Shown in pieces: positions 33,992 through 44,926 of a DNA stretch of 64,000 nucleotides. The translations under genes were made by a program, and so were the position numbers. The stretch spans positions 124,001-188,000 of the forward strand of contig WHVA01000043.1 in assembly GCA_015179125.1 (NCBI GenBank). Direction: 5' to 3'. The notes below the pieces were generated by a model that had not been told where the DNA came from, did no database searches, and saw only the letters and a list, made by a program, of their open reading frames with translations. How positions within the stretch are numbered: the first letter of the stretch is position 1; each line of letters begins with the position of its first letter. The DNA is from Gautieria morchelliformis (lineage: Eukaryota; Basidiomycota; Agaricomycetes; Gomphales; Gomphaceae).

Positions 33992-35062
33992 TTAGACCAA
34001 TTCTACATCTTCAAAATTCACTGAAGAATTCCTGGAAGGTGCTGGTGTCGCAGGGCACTGGTCAGAGTTGATGCGAGTATTGAAAGATGGTTTTGGAGAC
34101 AAGTAGTCGATAGTAGAAGGATGAATAAAATAGGGATAACCGAGGGCAGCCTGTTCTTCGAATAGCTGTGCAAAAGAAGGCTGCCATTTAATGACTTGCT
34201 TGTTATGGTCATTATGCTCGGTGTCGATGATAGGATGGATAGAGGAACAGTGAGCTTTGTTAGAAGATTCTCCATTGAGAGTTGAATTGCTAGGAGATGA
34301 GTCGCGAGTTCTCTTGCGGCTCTGTCGCTCCATACGGACTCCAAGAGTGTAAGCTTTTGGTTCAAGCCAATGCTCACGTTCGGCTTCATTGGAAATAGTT
34401 GTAGTATAACGGGTACGAGTGTTGAAACTCATATCTTTGCTGTAATGACATCTGAGGGCCTCATAGAAGGGAAACTTCGTGGTGAGGTCCATGTATGTGT
34501 CATCTTCGTTGTCCTTGATGCTGAGCAAGGTCTTGCCAGGTTCGAGAGGCCACTTCCTGGTGCAGTCCTTGAGATTGACGCAGTTTTCTTTTGCTTTAGC
34601 GGTCCACTCAGTGAGTTGATGGCTTGTCTGCTGCCACCTTTCAAACCACGACTCTATTTCGCTTTTATCTCCAGGGATTTTCAAGAAATTGAAAGCGAGG
34701 TAATTGTCAGGTGGAATGGGAGCGCGTATAATGCTGATTTCGTGATATTTTTCGTCAGGAATGGTGAGCGGGAGTGTATTGGAATCAACATCTCCTTTCC
34801 AGCCTGCGGCGGTGGCAAGGATGTATCGACACTTCATGCACATGGCTTCCCAGATGCTGCCTGCTAGTTCAGGCCAGAGGTGGATGTAAGTCTTTCCAAA
34901 TAGGAAGACAGTCGTCCAGTCGTGCTGTCCAGGTTTGTAGTATTCAAAGTTGTCGGTGTGCTGGAACTCGAACTGAGGCATGGACACCGCGGCTTGAACA
35001 ACTTTGTTTCCATCGTGTGAGAGCTGGTAGTCGATTGATGTTACAGGAGGGAAAAGAGACAT
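33992..35062 (-). CDS. Intact 356-aa accessory ORF after integrase (function unknown)
   Basis: An uninterrupted frame from ATG 35060-35062 to a stop at 33992-33994, directly between the integrase of element E and its polypurine tract. I do not recognise a family. It is rich in Trp and Tyr in the first 160 residues (FEYYKPGQHDW, YIHLWPELAGSIWEAMCMKC), has WFERWQQTSHQLTEW near 138-153, a basic stretch MERQSRKRTRD near 241-251, and a Ser-rich C-terminus. No CCHC knuckle, signal peptide or membrane segment is seen. It shares its position, but no evident sequence, with the 680-aa ORF of element G. Possible roles are a capsid-like, regulatory or targeting protein; none can be shown. Confidence 0.6.
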   Translation of the reverse strand: MSLFPPVTSIDYQLSHDGNKVVQAAVSMPQFEFQHTDNFEYYKPGQHDWTTVFLFGKTYIHLWPELAGSIWEAMCMKCRYILATAAGWKGDVDSNTLPLTIPDEKYHEISIIRAPIPPDNYLAFNFLKIPGDKSEIESWFERWQQTSHQLTEWTAKAKENCVNLKDCTRKWPLEPGKTLLSIKDNEDDTYMDLTTKFPFYEALRCHYSKDMSFNTRTRYTTTISNEAEREHWLEPKAYTLGVRMERQSRKRTRDSSPSNSTLNGESSNKAHCSSIHPIIDTEHNDHNKQVIKWQPSFAQLFEEQAALGYPYFIHPSTIDYLSPKPSFNTRINSDQCPATPAPSRNSSVNFEDVELV

Positions 35063-35149
35063 GGAGAGAGATGGATAAGATTTGGATTGAGCAACGCTAG
35101 ATAAGTTGAGAGACTGTTTTTTGGATTTTGCAAGAGCTCTTTCTGATTT

Positions 35150-36391
35150 TTATGCGTTTTCTTGAACTAGATAATTATATTCGTACACTGTTTTTTCAAG
35201 ACACGAAAACTGAGAGAAGGTTCTAGGTGCTTGTGACCTGTGAGTATCCTTGGCTTGTGACCTGTGAGTATCACATTTTTCCATGAATTCCTTGGCTTTC
35301 TCACTCTCAAACATCTCTGTTTCAGATGAGGGGTCCTGTTCGCTAAACTCTGGACGCGCAACTGCTTCGATCGGCTGGTGCAACAAGGACGACTCAGTCA
35401 GGGGCTGGTATCCGTAGAGTAGGAATGCAGGTGAGAAATTCGTTGCTGAATGTGGAGTGGTGTTGTATGCAAGGCTAAATCCGTTAAGTAGGGTAGACCA
35501 GTCGTTCAAGCTGGAATTGACATATGTTCGCAACCCGACTTCGAGGATTTGGTTCATAACCTCAGTTTGACCGTCCGCCTGGGGATGGTGAGCCGTAGTG
35601 AGTGCCCTTTTCATCTGTAATTTCTCACAGATGACCTTCCAGAATGATCCGGTCCATTTGGAATCACGATCAGTTATGATCTGTCTAGGTAAGCCATACT
35701 TGGTGACTACATGTGTGAAAAATAATTGGGCCGTCTGCTCTTCATTGACCGTACTTTTTGTAGGGATAAAGATGGTGTATTTGTCCACTACTACAAGTAT
35801 GTTATCGAAACCATCACTGAGGGGGAGCTCAGGAATAAAGTCCATGCTCACAACTTCAAAGGGTCGTTCTGGAATCGGTATTGGTTGGAGCAGTCCTACG
35901 GGTGCGTGTTTCCGTGGTTTAGCCTTCTGACAGATATCACAGCTAACAATGAATCGTTTCAAGTGTCTACTCATTTTAGGCCAGTAGTACACACTTGCTA
36001 ATCGATTGTAGGTCTTGTGGTACCCAGCATGCGCCGCTTCAGTAAGTTTGTCATGTGTTTCGCTCATGATTTCCACTTGCTGATTTTTTGGTACACATAG
36101 CCTTCGATTTCCATTCCAATCTTCGAAGAATAACAGTCCGTTGTCATCTTCAGAAAATAATGGCTGGCTAGGTGCGTTCCAGTTCTCTGTTGCACGTAAT
36201 TCTTTTCTGGTCCTACTGAAGTAAGGATCGGAATCATATCCTGTTGTGAACTTACTGATCTCTTCTGATGCCAGAGCAGCTTGTAAGTTGAAAGATTGTG
36301 AGCATGTGTAGCTTATGTTTAGATTTTTATTTTTTACAGGTTTGGCCAATTGCAAGCTGACTTCTGTCTCGAAATTGAAGGTAAGGCTCAT
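35150..36391 (-). CDS. Ty3 element E integrase block (413 aa, open)
   Basis: The 413-codon frame covers a full Ty3 integrase. The HHCC domain is read as HAGYHKTYNRLASVYYWP then CDICQKAK. The catalytic residues are Asp in VSMDFIPELP, Asp in ITDRDSKWTG and Glu in DGQTEVMNQ, so the triad is intact. The C-terminal end contains DTHRSQAKDTHRSQAP, a small in-frame direct duplication. The frame starts at an internal ATG. In a working element this block would be part of the pol polyprotein, and here it is cut off from RNase H by stops near 36417 and 36680. Confidence 0.85.
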   Translation of the reverse strand: MSLTFNFETEVSLQLAKPVKNKNLNISYTCSQSFNLQAALASEEISKFTTGYDSDPYFSRTRKELRATENWNAPSQPLFSEDDNGLLFFEDWNGNRRLCVPKNQQVEIMSETHDKLTEAAHAGYHKTYNRLASVYYWPKMSRHLKRFIVSCDICQKAKPRKHAPVGLLQPIPIPERPFEVVSMDFIPELPLSDGFDNILVVVDKYTIFIPTKSTVNEEQTAQLFFTHVVTKYGLPRQIITDRDSKWTGSFWKVICEKLQMKRALTTAHHPQADGQTEVMNQILEVGLRTYVNSSLNDWSTLLNGFSLAYNTTPHSATNFSPAFLLYGYQPLTESSLLHQPIEAVARPEFSEQDPSSETEMFESEKAKEFMEKCDTHRSQAKDTHRSQAPRTFSQFSCLEKTVYEYNYLVQENA

Positions 36392-36416
36392 GCATTTTCA
36401 TCTTCAAATTTGGCTA

Positions 36417-37830
36417 CTAATCGAAGTGTTCTGGCTTCGAAATCAGTAGTATTTCCGAGTAGAGATTGGTGAGTGAGTCTTGTTCTGGACTCAAGACTGT
36501 GTGTGTTGATTTATCTACCACAGGACCATCTTGATGTGGTACGTTTCGTCGAAGTCGTGAAATAGGGTCTACGTTTGAGTGTACTCGTCCGGCACGATGT
36601 ACGATCTTGAGGTCAGGGTAGGCTGCGAATACAGTTCCCCATGTGAGTAGTCTTCTATTCACATTTTGAAATGTTCAACTCCAAACTAATGCTGCGTGGT
36701 CTGTGATAGCTGTAATATTTTCTCCTTCAATGTAGGGCTGGAACTTCACTAATCGATCTCTTAGTGCCAATGCTTCTCGTTCTGTTGGTGAGTAGTTTCG
36801 TTCTGCTGGTTTAAGTGTTCTAGACCAGTGGGCTATCACTCTTCTACATTGACCACTGTATCTTCAAAGTTCTGATTCCAATTTTTGTTAGGTACCAGTT
36901 CTTCTGTATTAGAGACAGAGATTACGAGTTGTGGGACAGGTTTCTTAGACATGAATGCCGCTTGTAATTTATCACAGGCCTTGGTGCCCTTTAAATCACG
37001 AATTTTTATTGGCTGGAGTTGCTGCAAGATAGCTGCAATTCCGACATCACATGTGTCTGAATAAACTCTATATCCCAACCCAGGAATAGCATAAGCTCTA
37101 ACGGGGGAGCTCACTAGTGCAAGTTTTGCAAGTTCAAATGCTTCTTGCTGAGTTTGAGTCCATTCCCAGTGAGCTTCCTTTTTCAATAGTTCAAATAAGG
37201 GAGCTACTATCCATACATAGAAGGGGATGTATGCAGAAAAATAAATCATCATTCCAAGGAAGGTTTGTAATTCATGCAAATTTGTCGGTTCTGCTAGTTC
37301 TAATATTGCATCCACCTTTTCTTTATGAGTGGAAAGTCCTAACCTTGACACTTTTTGTCCCAATAGCATTAGAGACTGAAATGCTATATGACACTGGCAG
37401 GTGCTAAGTTGAGTCCTGACCTTGAAATAGCTCTAAAGACTTGATCCAAATGCTGGAGGTGATCATCAAAGGTTTTAGAGTAGATTACAATGTCATCAAT
37501 ATAGACTAGTGAAAATATCCATAGAAATGGTGCAAGGACATTCTGCATCACATGTTGGAAGGCACTCAGGCCGTTTCTGTAACCAAAAGGCAAACATCTG
37601 AATTGGTACAGGCCTCAATGTGTTCTGAAAGCAGTTTTCTCCTTGGCATCATCAGCTGATTTTAGCTGGGTGAACCCTGATAAGGCATCTAAGGTGGTAA
37701 GCCATTGCGAACCAGTAAGGGCTTGCAAGAGGGCATCCTGTCTGGGCAATGGAAACTCATCTGGTATTGCTTTCTCATTCAGCTTTCTGTAGCGAGTCTT
37801 GACATATGAGAGTGTGTCTGATACCACTGG
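36417..37830 (-). pseudogene. Ty3 element E RT and RNase H, broken
   Basis: Minus-strand blocks show RT motifs: FPLPRQDALLQAL, LDALSGFTQLK and FSLVYIDDIVIYSKTFDDH with the YIDD active site. A TGA at 37615-37617 sits where Arg is usual before GLYQF. A frame change near 37384 precedes the thumb and RNase H start (FLGMMIYFSAYIPFYVWIVAPL, GLGYRVYSDTCDVGIAAIL). A further break is at 36836-36680, and 36662-36417 holds the end of RNase H (AGRVHSNVDPISRL). The upstream edge, at about 37830, meets the DIRS-like RNase H. Confidence 0.85.
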
Positions 37831-37834
37831 TCAG

Positions 37835-39626
37835 ATGGTGGGGCGAGGTGGGCTGTCGGTTCAGGTATGGGGCAGATTCGAGTAGGCGGGTGTACATGTA
37901 ATGAGAGGCATAGTCAGTGAGCGCGTTATCGGAAGAAGAAAGCCAAGAAGATGAGTAAGAGAATTCGAGCTGCGCTGCTAGCATAACAATCATGCGGAGG
38001 TTCGTCATTACATGCATAGATCGGTTCGTGTCATTCTCAATGGTGCGAGCATCCACCTGGTTGTCTATGTGGAAGATGATGTGCTTATGCTTCCATAAGT
38101 GACCCCAGCGGAGGATAGCCTGTAGAACTGCATAAATTTCTTTGAATTGGATGTCGCGTTCGCGGAAACGCCTAGGGATTCGGCTGGAGAACCACTCGTT
38201 CCCAAATATGCCCCCTATGCCCCTTTTTTCCGCTTGAATACGTGTATACATGCAAGGTGTCGTAGGATGGGGAAATAAGGCGGATGCCGTTCCATCGAAA
38301 TGCGTAAGTATGCCACCATCGGATTTCAGCATGTGCGTAGGCGGGTATGTGGCGGATGGCATAGCTCGATTTGAAAGAGGTCGAGAAATTAATGATTCTG
38401 CGCAGGAATGCGCGGGAATGTGGGATGACTTGAGAGCAAAACTGCAAGAACCCGATTAGTTGCTGAAGATCGCGCAAGGAGCAACTACGACGAGAGAGCC
38501 AAGTTAGGAGGAGGCCCCGAAGGTAGCAGAGCTTTTCTTCGGGGAGACGGGCTTCCATTGCTGTGGAGTCTAGGTTGAGGCCCAAAAATTCTACCCGAGT
38601 AGAGGGACGGATTGTCTTTTCGTCCTGAAAGGAGAGGCCAAGCTGCCATCCTAGGGCTTGGATCCAATCAACTGCCTGGTTGGCAAGACTAAGTGGGGTG
38701 GAAGGCTTGAAGATAGGCAGTAAATCATCGAGGTAATGTTTCAGACTGCAAGGCATATGGCGCTGAATTATCCAATGGAGGGCTTCTGCGAAGAGATTAA
38801 AGATATATGGGTCGGACTTAAGACCGAACGTTAAAACAACTGCGTGATAGAAAAAGCCTTGCCATTCGAAGCCAAGAAGGTGCCAGTCAGCAGGCCGTAC
38901 TGGAATGTGATGGAAAGCCTCTTTTAGATCAAGCTTTGCTAGGAGGCTGCCTTTGCCAAAGGCAGCAATAGCGGAGATGGCTTGGTCAAAGGCTTCATAG
39001 CGGATATGCCCTTCATCATTGGGGATTCCATTGTTCACGGAAAGACTGTCTGGCCAAGACAAATGACGAATAAGGCGACACTTCAAGGGTTTACGGGGAC
39101 GCGTTACAGTGCCGAGAGGGGAACATTGAAAGTTCAGATAAGGGGGAGCTGAGAAGGGGCCGAGGGCATGGCAACTGGTAAGGAGTGCAGTGACCGCGTT
39201 GGAAACGGAATCTGGGAACTCCAAGGCGCTCTTCAAATTGCGACAACGTTGATCACGATGAGCGCCAGAAAAGCCTAAGTTGGCACCAAATTCTATTACA
39301 TGCAGTAAGGAATCGACAAAGGGGCGGTCAGGGTAGTCTTTAAGGTAAAACTCCCATGCCGATTTCACTAAAGGCGATGTAACACGAGGAAGAAATGCGG
39401 TCAAAGAAGGCACAGCGTTGCAGCGAGGGTCACTATTAGGACAGGGTGGTGGGGAAGCACCTGGAGGGAATAGCTCAGAAAATGTCAGTGCGTCAGAGAG
39501 GACTATGGGGTCGGGGGAAGCGTGGCAAGCGATAGAGATAGACCAGGGGGTAGACCTGGGTACGGAGTCCTGTGGGCAGGGACGAGGGGAGGAAAGGGAG
39601 GACAGAAGATCCCTCATCCTGCCCAT
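37835..39626 (-). pseudogene. DIRS-like RT and RNase H, frameshifted
   Basis: The block 39626-38172 carries RT with CRLIRHLSWPDSLSVNNG, LLAKLDLKEAFHHIPV and HYLDDLLPIF, the LDD-type active site usual for DIRS elements. The frame changes near 38225, by a T/C homopolymer, and block 38362-37835 continues RNase H with RDIQFKEIYAVLQAILRWG and HIDNQVDARTIEN. The RNase H opening reads VYTYSSG where DASG is usual, so a key Asp may be lost. The tyrosine recombinase that DIRS elements carry after RNase H is missing, because the fragment ends at element E. Confidence 0.75.
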
Positions 39627-40751
39627 GCCCTAGGCAGACGCCTTGGGATTTTCCGTGCAACTGGATCAGCCGTGGTCAGAACTACTGCATTTTTTGCATT
39701 TGTGCAGGTGGCCGTGGGCACAGGGCGAGGCACATTTCCCGGATTGGAAGGCGTAGCATGTTTGCTTCCCGTTGGAGGAGGTAGATTGCGATGACAACTT
39801 GCTCGATGCGGGCTTTGGACTGCCGTAGAGGTAGAGGGAAGCCAGTTCTGTGTCCATGATACGCCATGCCGAATCATCACCGTTGCGCATTTCAGCGATG
39901 CGCCGATTGTGGAACATAAAGTGATATTGGAGGACGGCTGACCACTCGTAGCGCATGTAGACCTGGTAAAGGATGCGGAGGTATTCGGAGCAGCCGAGAA
40001 CCATTTACTGCGAGGCAGGCACATTGCCTGAGGCTATGATAAAGTATTGCAGGATTTCGAAATAAATGACGAGCGGATCATACAGGGCACGAAAAGATGG
40101 GTAGTCTTTGGGGGAAGCCTCCCGCTCGCGCTGCAGAAATTCCCCATCGTCCGAGATCTCGAAGGCCTTAGATTTAGGGTGTTCTTTAACCGTGGCATCC
40201 AGTTTATACAAATGGGAGGGGCGGAACTCGTGTTTCACGATCGCTAGCCGCAGCGCAGACTCGATATGAGGGAATGAGCGGTCGATAGACATACCTGATG
40301 TGGGATTTAGCGAAATTGGAGGAATAAAAGATCCTCCAGGAGTGAGCGAGGGGGCCGATGGAAGACCGGGTGGGGGTGGTGGAGGCGGCGGTGGCGGCGG
40401 CAGCGAGGGAGGCAGTTGTTGCGGCTGACCTAAAGGGCTTTGTTGCTGCGGAGGTGGCGCTTGAGGTTGCTGCAGGATGGAAAGGAGTTGTGAGAGGGAA
40501 TTCTCAAGTGCAGACAAACGCTGATCTATGGTTGGCACGACCTGCTGGAAGGGCGGGAATGGCGTGCTTCCTGATGGAGGAGGGGGGTCAGGGGTTGGTG
40601 AGACGGTGGCGTCGGGGGAGGGCCCCGCGGGCTGCTTGTCTCTAGAGCGCGAGTTTGAAGTGTTGGTCCCGCAAGGCACCATATTAGATGAGGCGTCGAG
40701 TTGATAGGACGGGACTGCACAACGGAACAATGTGCCACTTCGAAGGGCCAC
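39627..40751 (-). pseudogene. DIRS-like gag with one stop
   Basis: The first block (40751-40005) has a long Pro tract near residues 120-135, then a helical domain with HIESALRLAIVKHEFRPSHL and YPSFRALYDPLVIYFEILQ. A stop at 40005-40007 is followed in the same direction by GCSEYLRILYQVYMRYEW and the Cys/His motif CYAFQSGKCASPCAHGH, the zinc-binding tail usual in DIRS gag. It precedes RT on the same strand, as expected. Confidence 0.7.
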
Positions 40752-40951
40752 TTCGGATAATCTCTGGTGAAAAAGGAAGGAGCTCGAAGCCTTTATGGCT
40801 ATCGAGCGCGAGATATTTGAGAAGGACGTGAGGTCTAAGTATGGAAGAGAAATACCTATCGAGACGCAAGGAGGTCATATGGGAGATCAAGGTCTTATAT
40901 ACTAATGGGACAATAGGAAGAGTGGGACAATGGTGAGAGTGGGGCAGGCAC
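40752..40951. other. Flank between DIRS gag and TIR segment
   Basis: About 200 bp upstream of the DIRS gag ATG. It includes repeated GTGGGACAAT and GGTGAGAGTG words, which also occur to the right of 49857 in the same direction. Confidence 0.4.
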
Positions 40952-41552
40952 CAGACGCCGGCTGTTGTAAACATGTACAACCTGTTGCAATTTTCATGTA
41001 CAACCTGTTGTAATTTACATGTACACCCCATTGTAAAATACATGCATATTCTATTCATACACCTCCACAGCCGTCGCGCTGCTCACAGTGCACATGCACT
41101 GTCCATCGCATCTCCCCTCACGGTGTACATGCACCATCCCTCTCCGCTGACGGTGCACATGCACCCTCTGCGGTCGCGTCCACTTACGGTGCACAGAAAC
41201 CGTACGCCACCTGCCAGTATGGTCCCAATCCACCGTCCCCCATGTCCACTTACGGTGAATGTGCACCTTCCGTCGCCTCTCCGTTGACAGTGCACATGCA
41301 CCATACGCCGCCGCCGCCGCCACTTACGGTGCACAGGAACCATACGCCGCCCCCACGTACGGTTCATATGAACCGTCCGCCCTCTGCACGTACGGTTCAC
41401 GTGCACCGTCCCACCATATGCATGTACGGTGCACAGGAACTGTACACCGCCTGCACGTACGGTTCACATGCATAGGAACCATCTGCCGTATGCACGTACG
41501 GTGCAGGTGCACTGCCTGCCGGCTCTAACTATGGTGCACATGCACCGTAATG
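40952..41552 (+). repeat. Left subterminal array of palindromic units
   Basis: After three TGTACAACCTGTTG-like repeats (40975-41040), about a dozen units of roughly 30-40 bp follow. Each has a palindromic core of the type ACGGTGCACATGCACCGT and a GC-rich spacer (GCCGCC or GCCTGC). Perfect or near-perfect 18-bp palindromes occur, for example near 41531. Confidence 0.85.
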
Positions 41553-42640
41553 CGTCCCCAAGTACTTACTCCGCCTCCTTGATGCCAACCCGCGCTGCGG
41601 CGATCCCACCGAACGTGTGGAAGTGGCTATCACCGTTATCCAGTGTCATGCTAGAAAGACAATAAGGGACATATGGATTATGCGACGTGACGATGCTACC
41701 TCAATGTTCCCAGGACAATGCCTTGCTGGATTATATTCACAACGGGCATGAGGACGGAAGCGGGCGTCACGGTGTTGATCGTGGGCCATGCCAGTCCCAG
41801 CAGACTACATGCGAGTTGGATGCGTACTCAGACGAAAACGCGCACAGACGCAGCCAGTCGCCCATCATCAGTCCACGGACTGCCGTGTGTACGTCTTCAT
41901 CGTTGAAATTGCGCGGCCGTCCCCGCACAGCGCACGCGCGACGCTCCAGCTGGCAGAGTCGTCGGGACGGTGTGTCGTGATGGTGAGGTGCTCGCAATCC
42001 CTGCGGAGCTCACTCTCTGATGTAGTGGCGTGCTCCTGCTCCACCGTGGCACGCAAGAGACGCAGCTCAGCCTGGGGGCGTGGAGCCATGTGGCCGATGC
42101 GGTCTGTGTCTGTTCAAGCAACCATTTGAGATCGCGCGGTTGGTGTGTGCGCGCGTCAGCTGATCGAGTGCAGCTTGGAACTGTGAGAATGAATTTTAAC
42201 CCGGGTTCGAGAGACGAGCGATTGGGAGCCACCTCGTCGACTTTGCTGCTGTCCATGATTTCTGTGAGCATCTGGAGATCCATGCCATCATTGCCCTCCC
42301 ATGGCGTCTCTGTGGAGGACATGTCAAATGTGCTTGTGCAATGGCTGTCCCTTACTGATAGAGAATTAAGCATATTGTCCGCCGAGACAAGGTATTTCGA
42401 CGAGAGTGCGACGGCACAGATGCCGTACAGGTGACTATGTGGAAGTGCCAGCATCTGCCGGAGGGTTTTAGAATTGAGTCATTCACTCTAGTTGTTGCAG
42501 TGGATTACATGTGACGGAGGAGAGCAAGCGTGTGAATGAATGATGGTGTGCAAGCTGAGAGACGTGCATACCCAACGTCATGAAAACCGACGCAGAAGGT
42601 GTAGAGGACAGGAATTATAGGCAGTAGGAATGGACTTCTT
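41553..42640 (-). other. Possible broken gene, unrecognised
   Basis: Minus-strand frames overlap with protein-like composition, including a stretch with LRLLRATVEQEHATTSESEL and DCEHLTITTHRPDDSASW, and one frame of 185 codons from 42454. No domain is recognised and the best reading changes frame near 42080. If the 8.9-kb segment is a transposon, this could be a relic of its own gene. Confidence 0.3.
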
Positions 42641-42840
42641 GCTCAAAAGAATAGACTAGAAAACAATTCACTCTCTCAGTGAATTTAGTTGTCACTGTAA
42701 ATATATTATACACTACCTAGAAAACAATTCACTACAGAGGATTTCTAGGTTAATAAATCGAAAGAATGCTAGACTAATTTACTTGCCTCTCTCAGTGAAT
42801 TTAGTTGTCACTGAGAGAGGGGGAAACTGTTTCACTGCGC
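42641..42840. repeat. Short repeated block CTAGAAAACAATTCACT / CTCTCAGTGAATTTAG
   Basis: CTAGAAAACAATTCACT occurs at about 42655 and 42717, and CTCTCTCAGTGAATTTAGTT at about 42670 and 42785. CTCTCAGTGA also pairs with its complement TCACTGAGAG nearby. This may be a small decayed inverted-repeat element. Confidence 0.4.
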
Positions 42841-44089
42841 ATGTACTACTACCCGGCCCTTTAGCGCCCAAGAGCTCGCGCGTCGAAGTCATTTCAGACT
42901 CCGCTGGGTGCAGCCGCTTGTGAAAGTAGGAATAACAAGATGAAATGGAGAGATAGGGAGTAAGTGGAAAATTTCGAAAATAACCAGAGAAATGGATGCA
43001 TGATACAAGAACAACATGAGAAGAAATTGAGAAAGCACACAACAAATTGGATATATTATGCTTGAGTTTGGTGCAGGAGCATCAATGCACCCAACAGAAG
43101 GTAGGGTAAGAAACTTACTATGGCGACTAGGAGGGCAAGGATCGCGCCCTGGGCAATCGTAGGTTTACAAGATGGTGCGGGAGCTACCATAACACCAATT
43201 TGTGTTCCGAAGGAAGCTGAGCCAAGATGCTACGTCAACATCACTGCGAAGATCACAGCGCACCCAATGATGCAGTGTTCGCCAACATGAACCAGATCAC
43301 TGCAAAACCTCTTGCGCTGAAAGGCGCTGAGCTGGTCATAATCTCCCCCTCGATGGCTGATTCGGGATGGTAAGTTGGCCGACCTTGACCACACATCCAG
43401 CAGGATGGCCGTGAAAGTCGTCGTGGGAGAAGCATGCAACGTGTGTCGTGGGCACGTCACGTGATGGCCGAGAACAACGCGCATCATTGGTGTGTCACGT
43501 GACGCCCCGGAGAATGAAGCGACAAGCTAAACACTAAAATGAATAATGTCATTTCATCACATTTCGGTTGCCGACATCGCGCGTCTGTCCTGTGCAATGG
43601 ACAGACTATCTCCTTTCACACTTGCTCAAATTCTATCAACCAAGTCTGAAGGTATGAGCCTGTAGATACTAAGAAAAATGTCCAAACGGTGATACCTCCA
43701 TTGTACTTACCAGGAGATCGTGACACTTTCCTAGCCGTTGGTGTGGCACATGCACGGTGGCACAGACAACAATAATATTGTTTGAACAACCAAACGGTTT
43801 ATTTTTATTTTTATCTTTATTTTTCTTCTCACTGTGATAGGCCAGGCAAGGCCTAATAGTGTCTCCTGGGAGTGCAATTCTGTCTCCCCCAAACAGCTGC
43901 CTGTTGTTGCATATAACCCGGCCGTCTCAACATTAAGCCCATTCTCCCTCCAAGCACCAAAAATTATGAACTGGGGCTCAATATAAAGCTCTTCATGAGC
44001 ATATTATAGGAAAACTTACCTGTTCATAATATGAATATGTTCAAAGTTCATTCAGTTATAAGTATCTTTTCTTTTCATGAACCTATTTT
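42841..44089. other. No recognised gene
   Basis: About 1.25 kb with only short unassigned ORFs, a T/A-rich tract at 43800-43830 and no repeat ends that I can fix. Confidence 0.4.
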
Positions 44090-44548
44090 CAGGGCTGCAG
44101 ATGTCACCCTACATCTGCTGGTGCCAGGACTCCTCAGGGCTCCATTTCTGCTTAGGTTTTGGAATGAGAAGCGGCACTGAGTCTGAGTACACGGGCGAGG
44201 TTACCAGAATCCTCGGATCGTGTGGTTCCAAGGTTGCTACCTATTTTTTCACCTCCGTAATGGAGGCCGAAGTGCCCTTGTTAGGGGTCTTCGCTGCTCG
44301 ACCTTTAGCACCACTACCATTGGTAGACTTGTTCTTCGGGCAGTCCTTGACGATGTGGCCTTTGGTGCCACAAAGCAGGCAAAGGCCCTGGTCGACCCGA
44401 CATTGGTGTTCCTCGGGAAGTAGTTTACCGTCCTTCCCGAGCTTGCTCGATATGTCAGGCTGGCTCTTGTTGTTCGAAGAGTTGCCATTGGAACCCTTGC
44501 TGTTGTTGTTGGTCTTGTTGCGGTTCTTGTTGTTGTTAGAACCGCTGG
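44090..44548 (-). pseudogene. Ty3 gag C-terminal fragment with zinc knuckle
   Basis: On the minus strand: an Asn/Ser/Lys-rich stretch, then KLGKDGKLLPEEHQCRVDQG and the knuckle CLLCGTKGHIVKDCP. A stop follows VKK near 44248. The upstream part of this gag is replaced by the LTR starting at 44552. Confidence 0.75.
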
Positions 44549-44926
44549 AAGTGTAAGAACCCAGGCTTTGGCCGGTTACTTACCGGTATAACTTTCTTCC
44601 GAGCCCGAGCCTTGTGATACTCGTCCCCGAGTACACATGATTCTTATCCTGCGCCCAAGCCCGAGCTAGAGCTAGAGCTCATATCCAACCTTGATCCCAT
44701 GCCCATATTTCCTTAGTTACTGATTCTGCTCCATCACGCATCATTCATATATTACCTCGCCCTGACCTCCACTAATATGTTCACCCCTGACTTGTACCCT
44801 CGCTCGTATATAAACCCCCCTGTATGCATTCCTACTCCTCAGTCTGAAAATCAACTATCGTATAACTTCGATCCCTAGTTAGTTTCTAAGCCTCACCTCT
44901 TAAGCCAAACCTCGCCTCTTATCCGT

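Larger units (their letters stand above)
32542..37830 (-). mobile_element. Ty3 element E, 5' truncated
   Basis: Read on the minus strand: RT, RNase H, integrase, an intact 356-codon ORF, polypurine tract and a 1.4-kb LTR. gag, protease and the 5' LTR are missing because a DIRS-like fragment begins at about 37835. pol has several stops and frame changes while integrase and the extra ORF are open. Confidence 0.8.

Noticed and set aside
39418..39794. Plus-strand ORFs of 70-90 codons
   Set aside because: Shadows of the DIRS-like gag and RT on the other strand.
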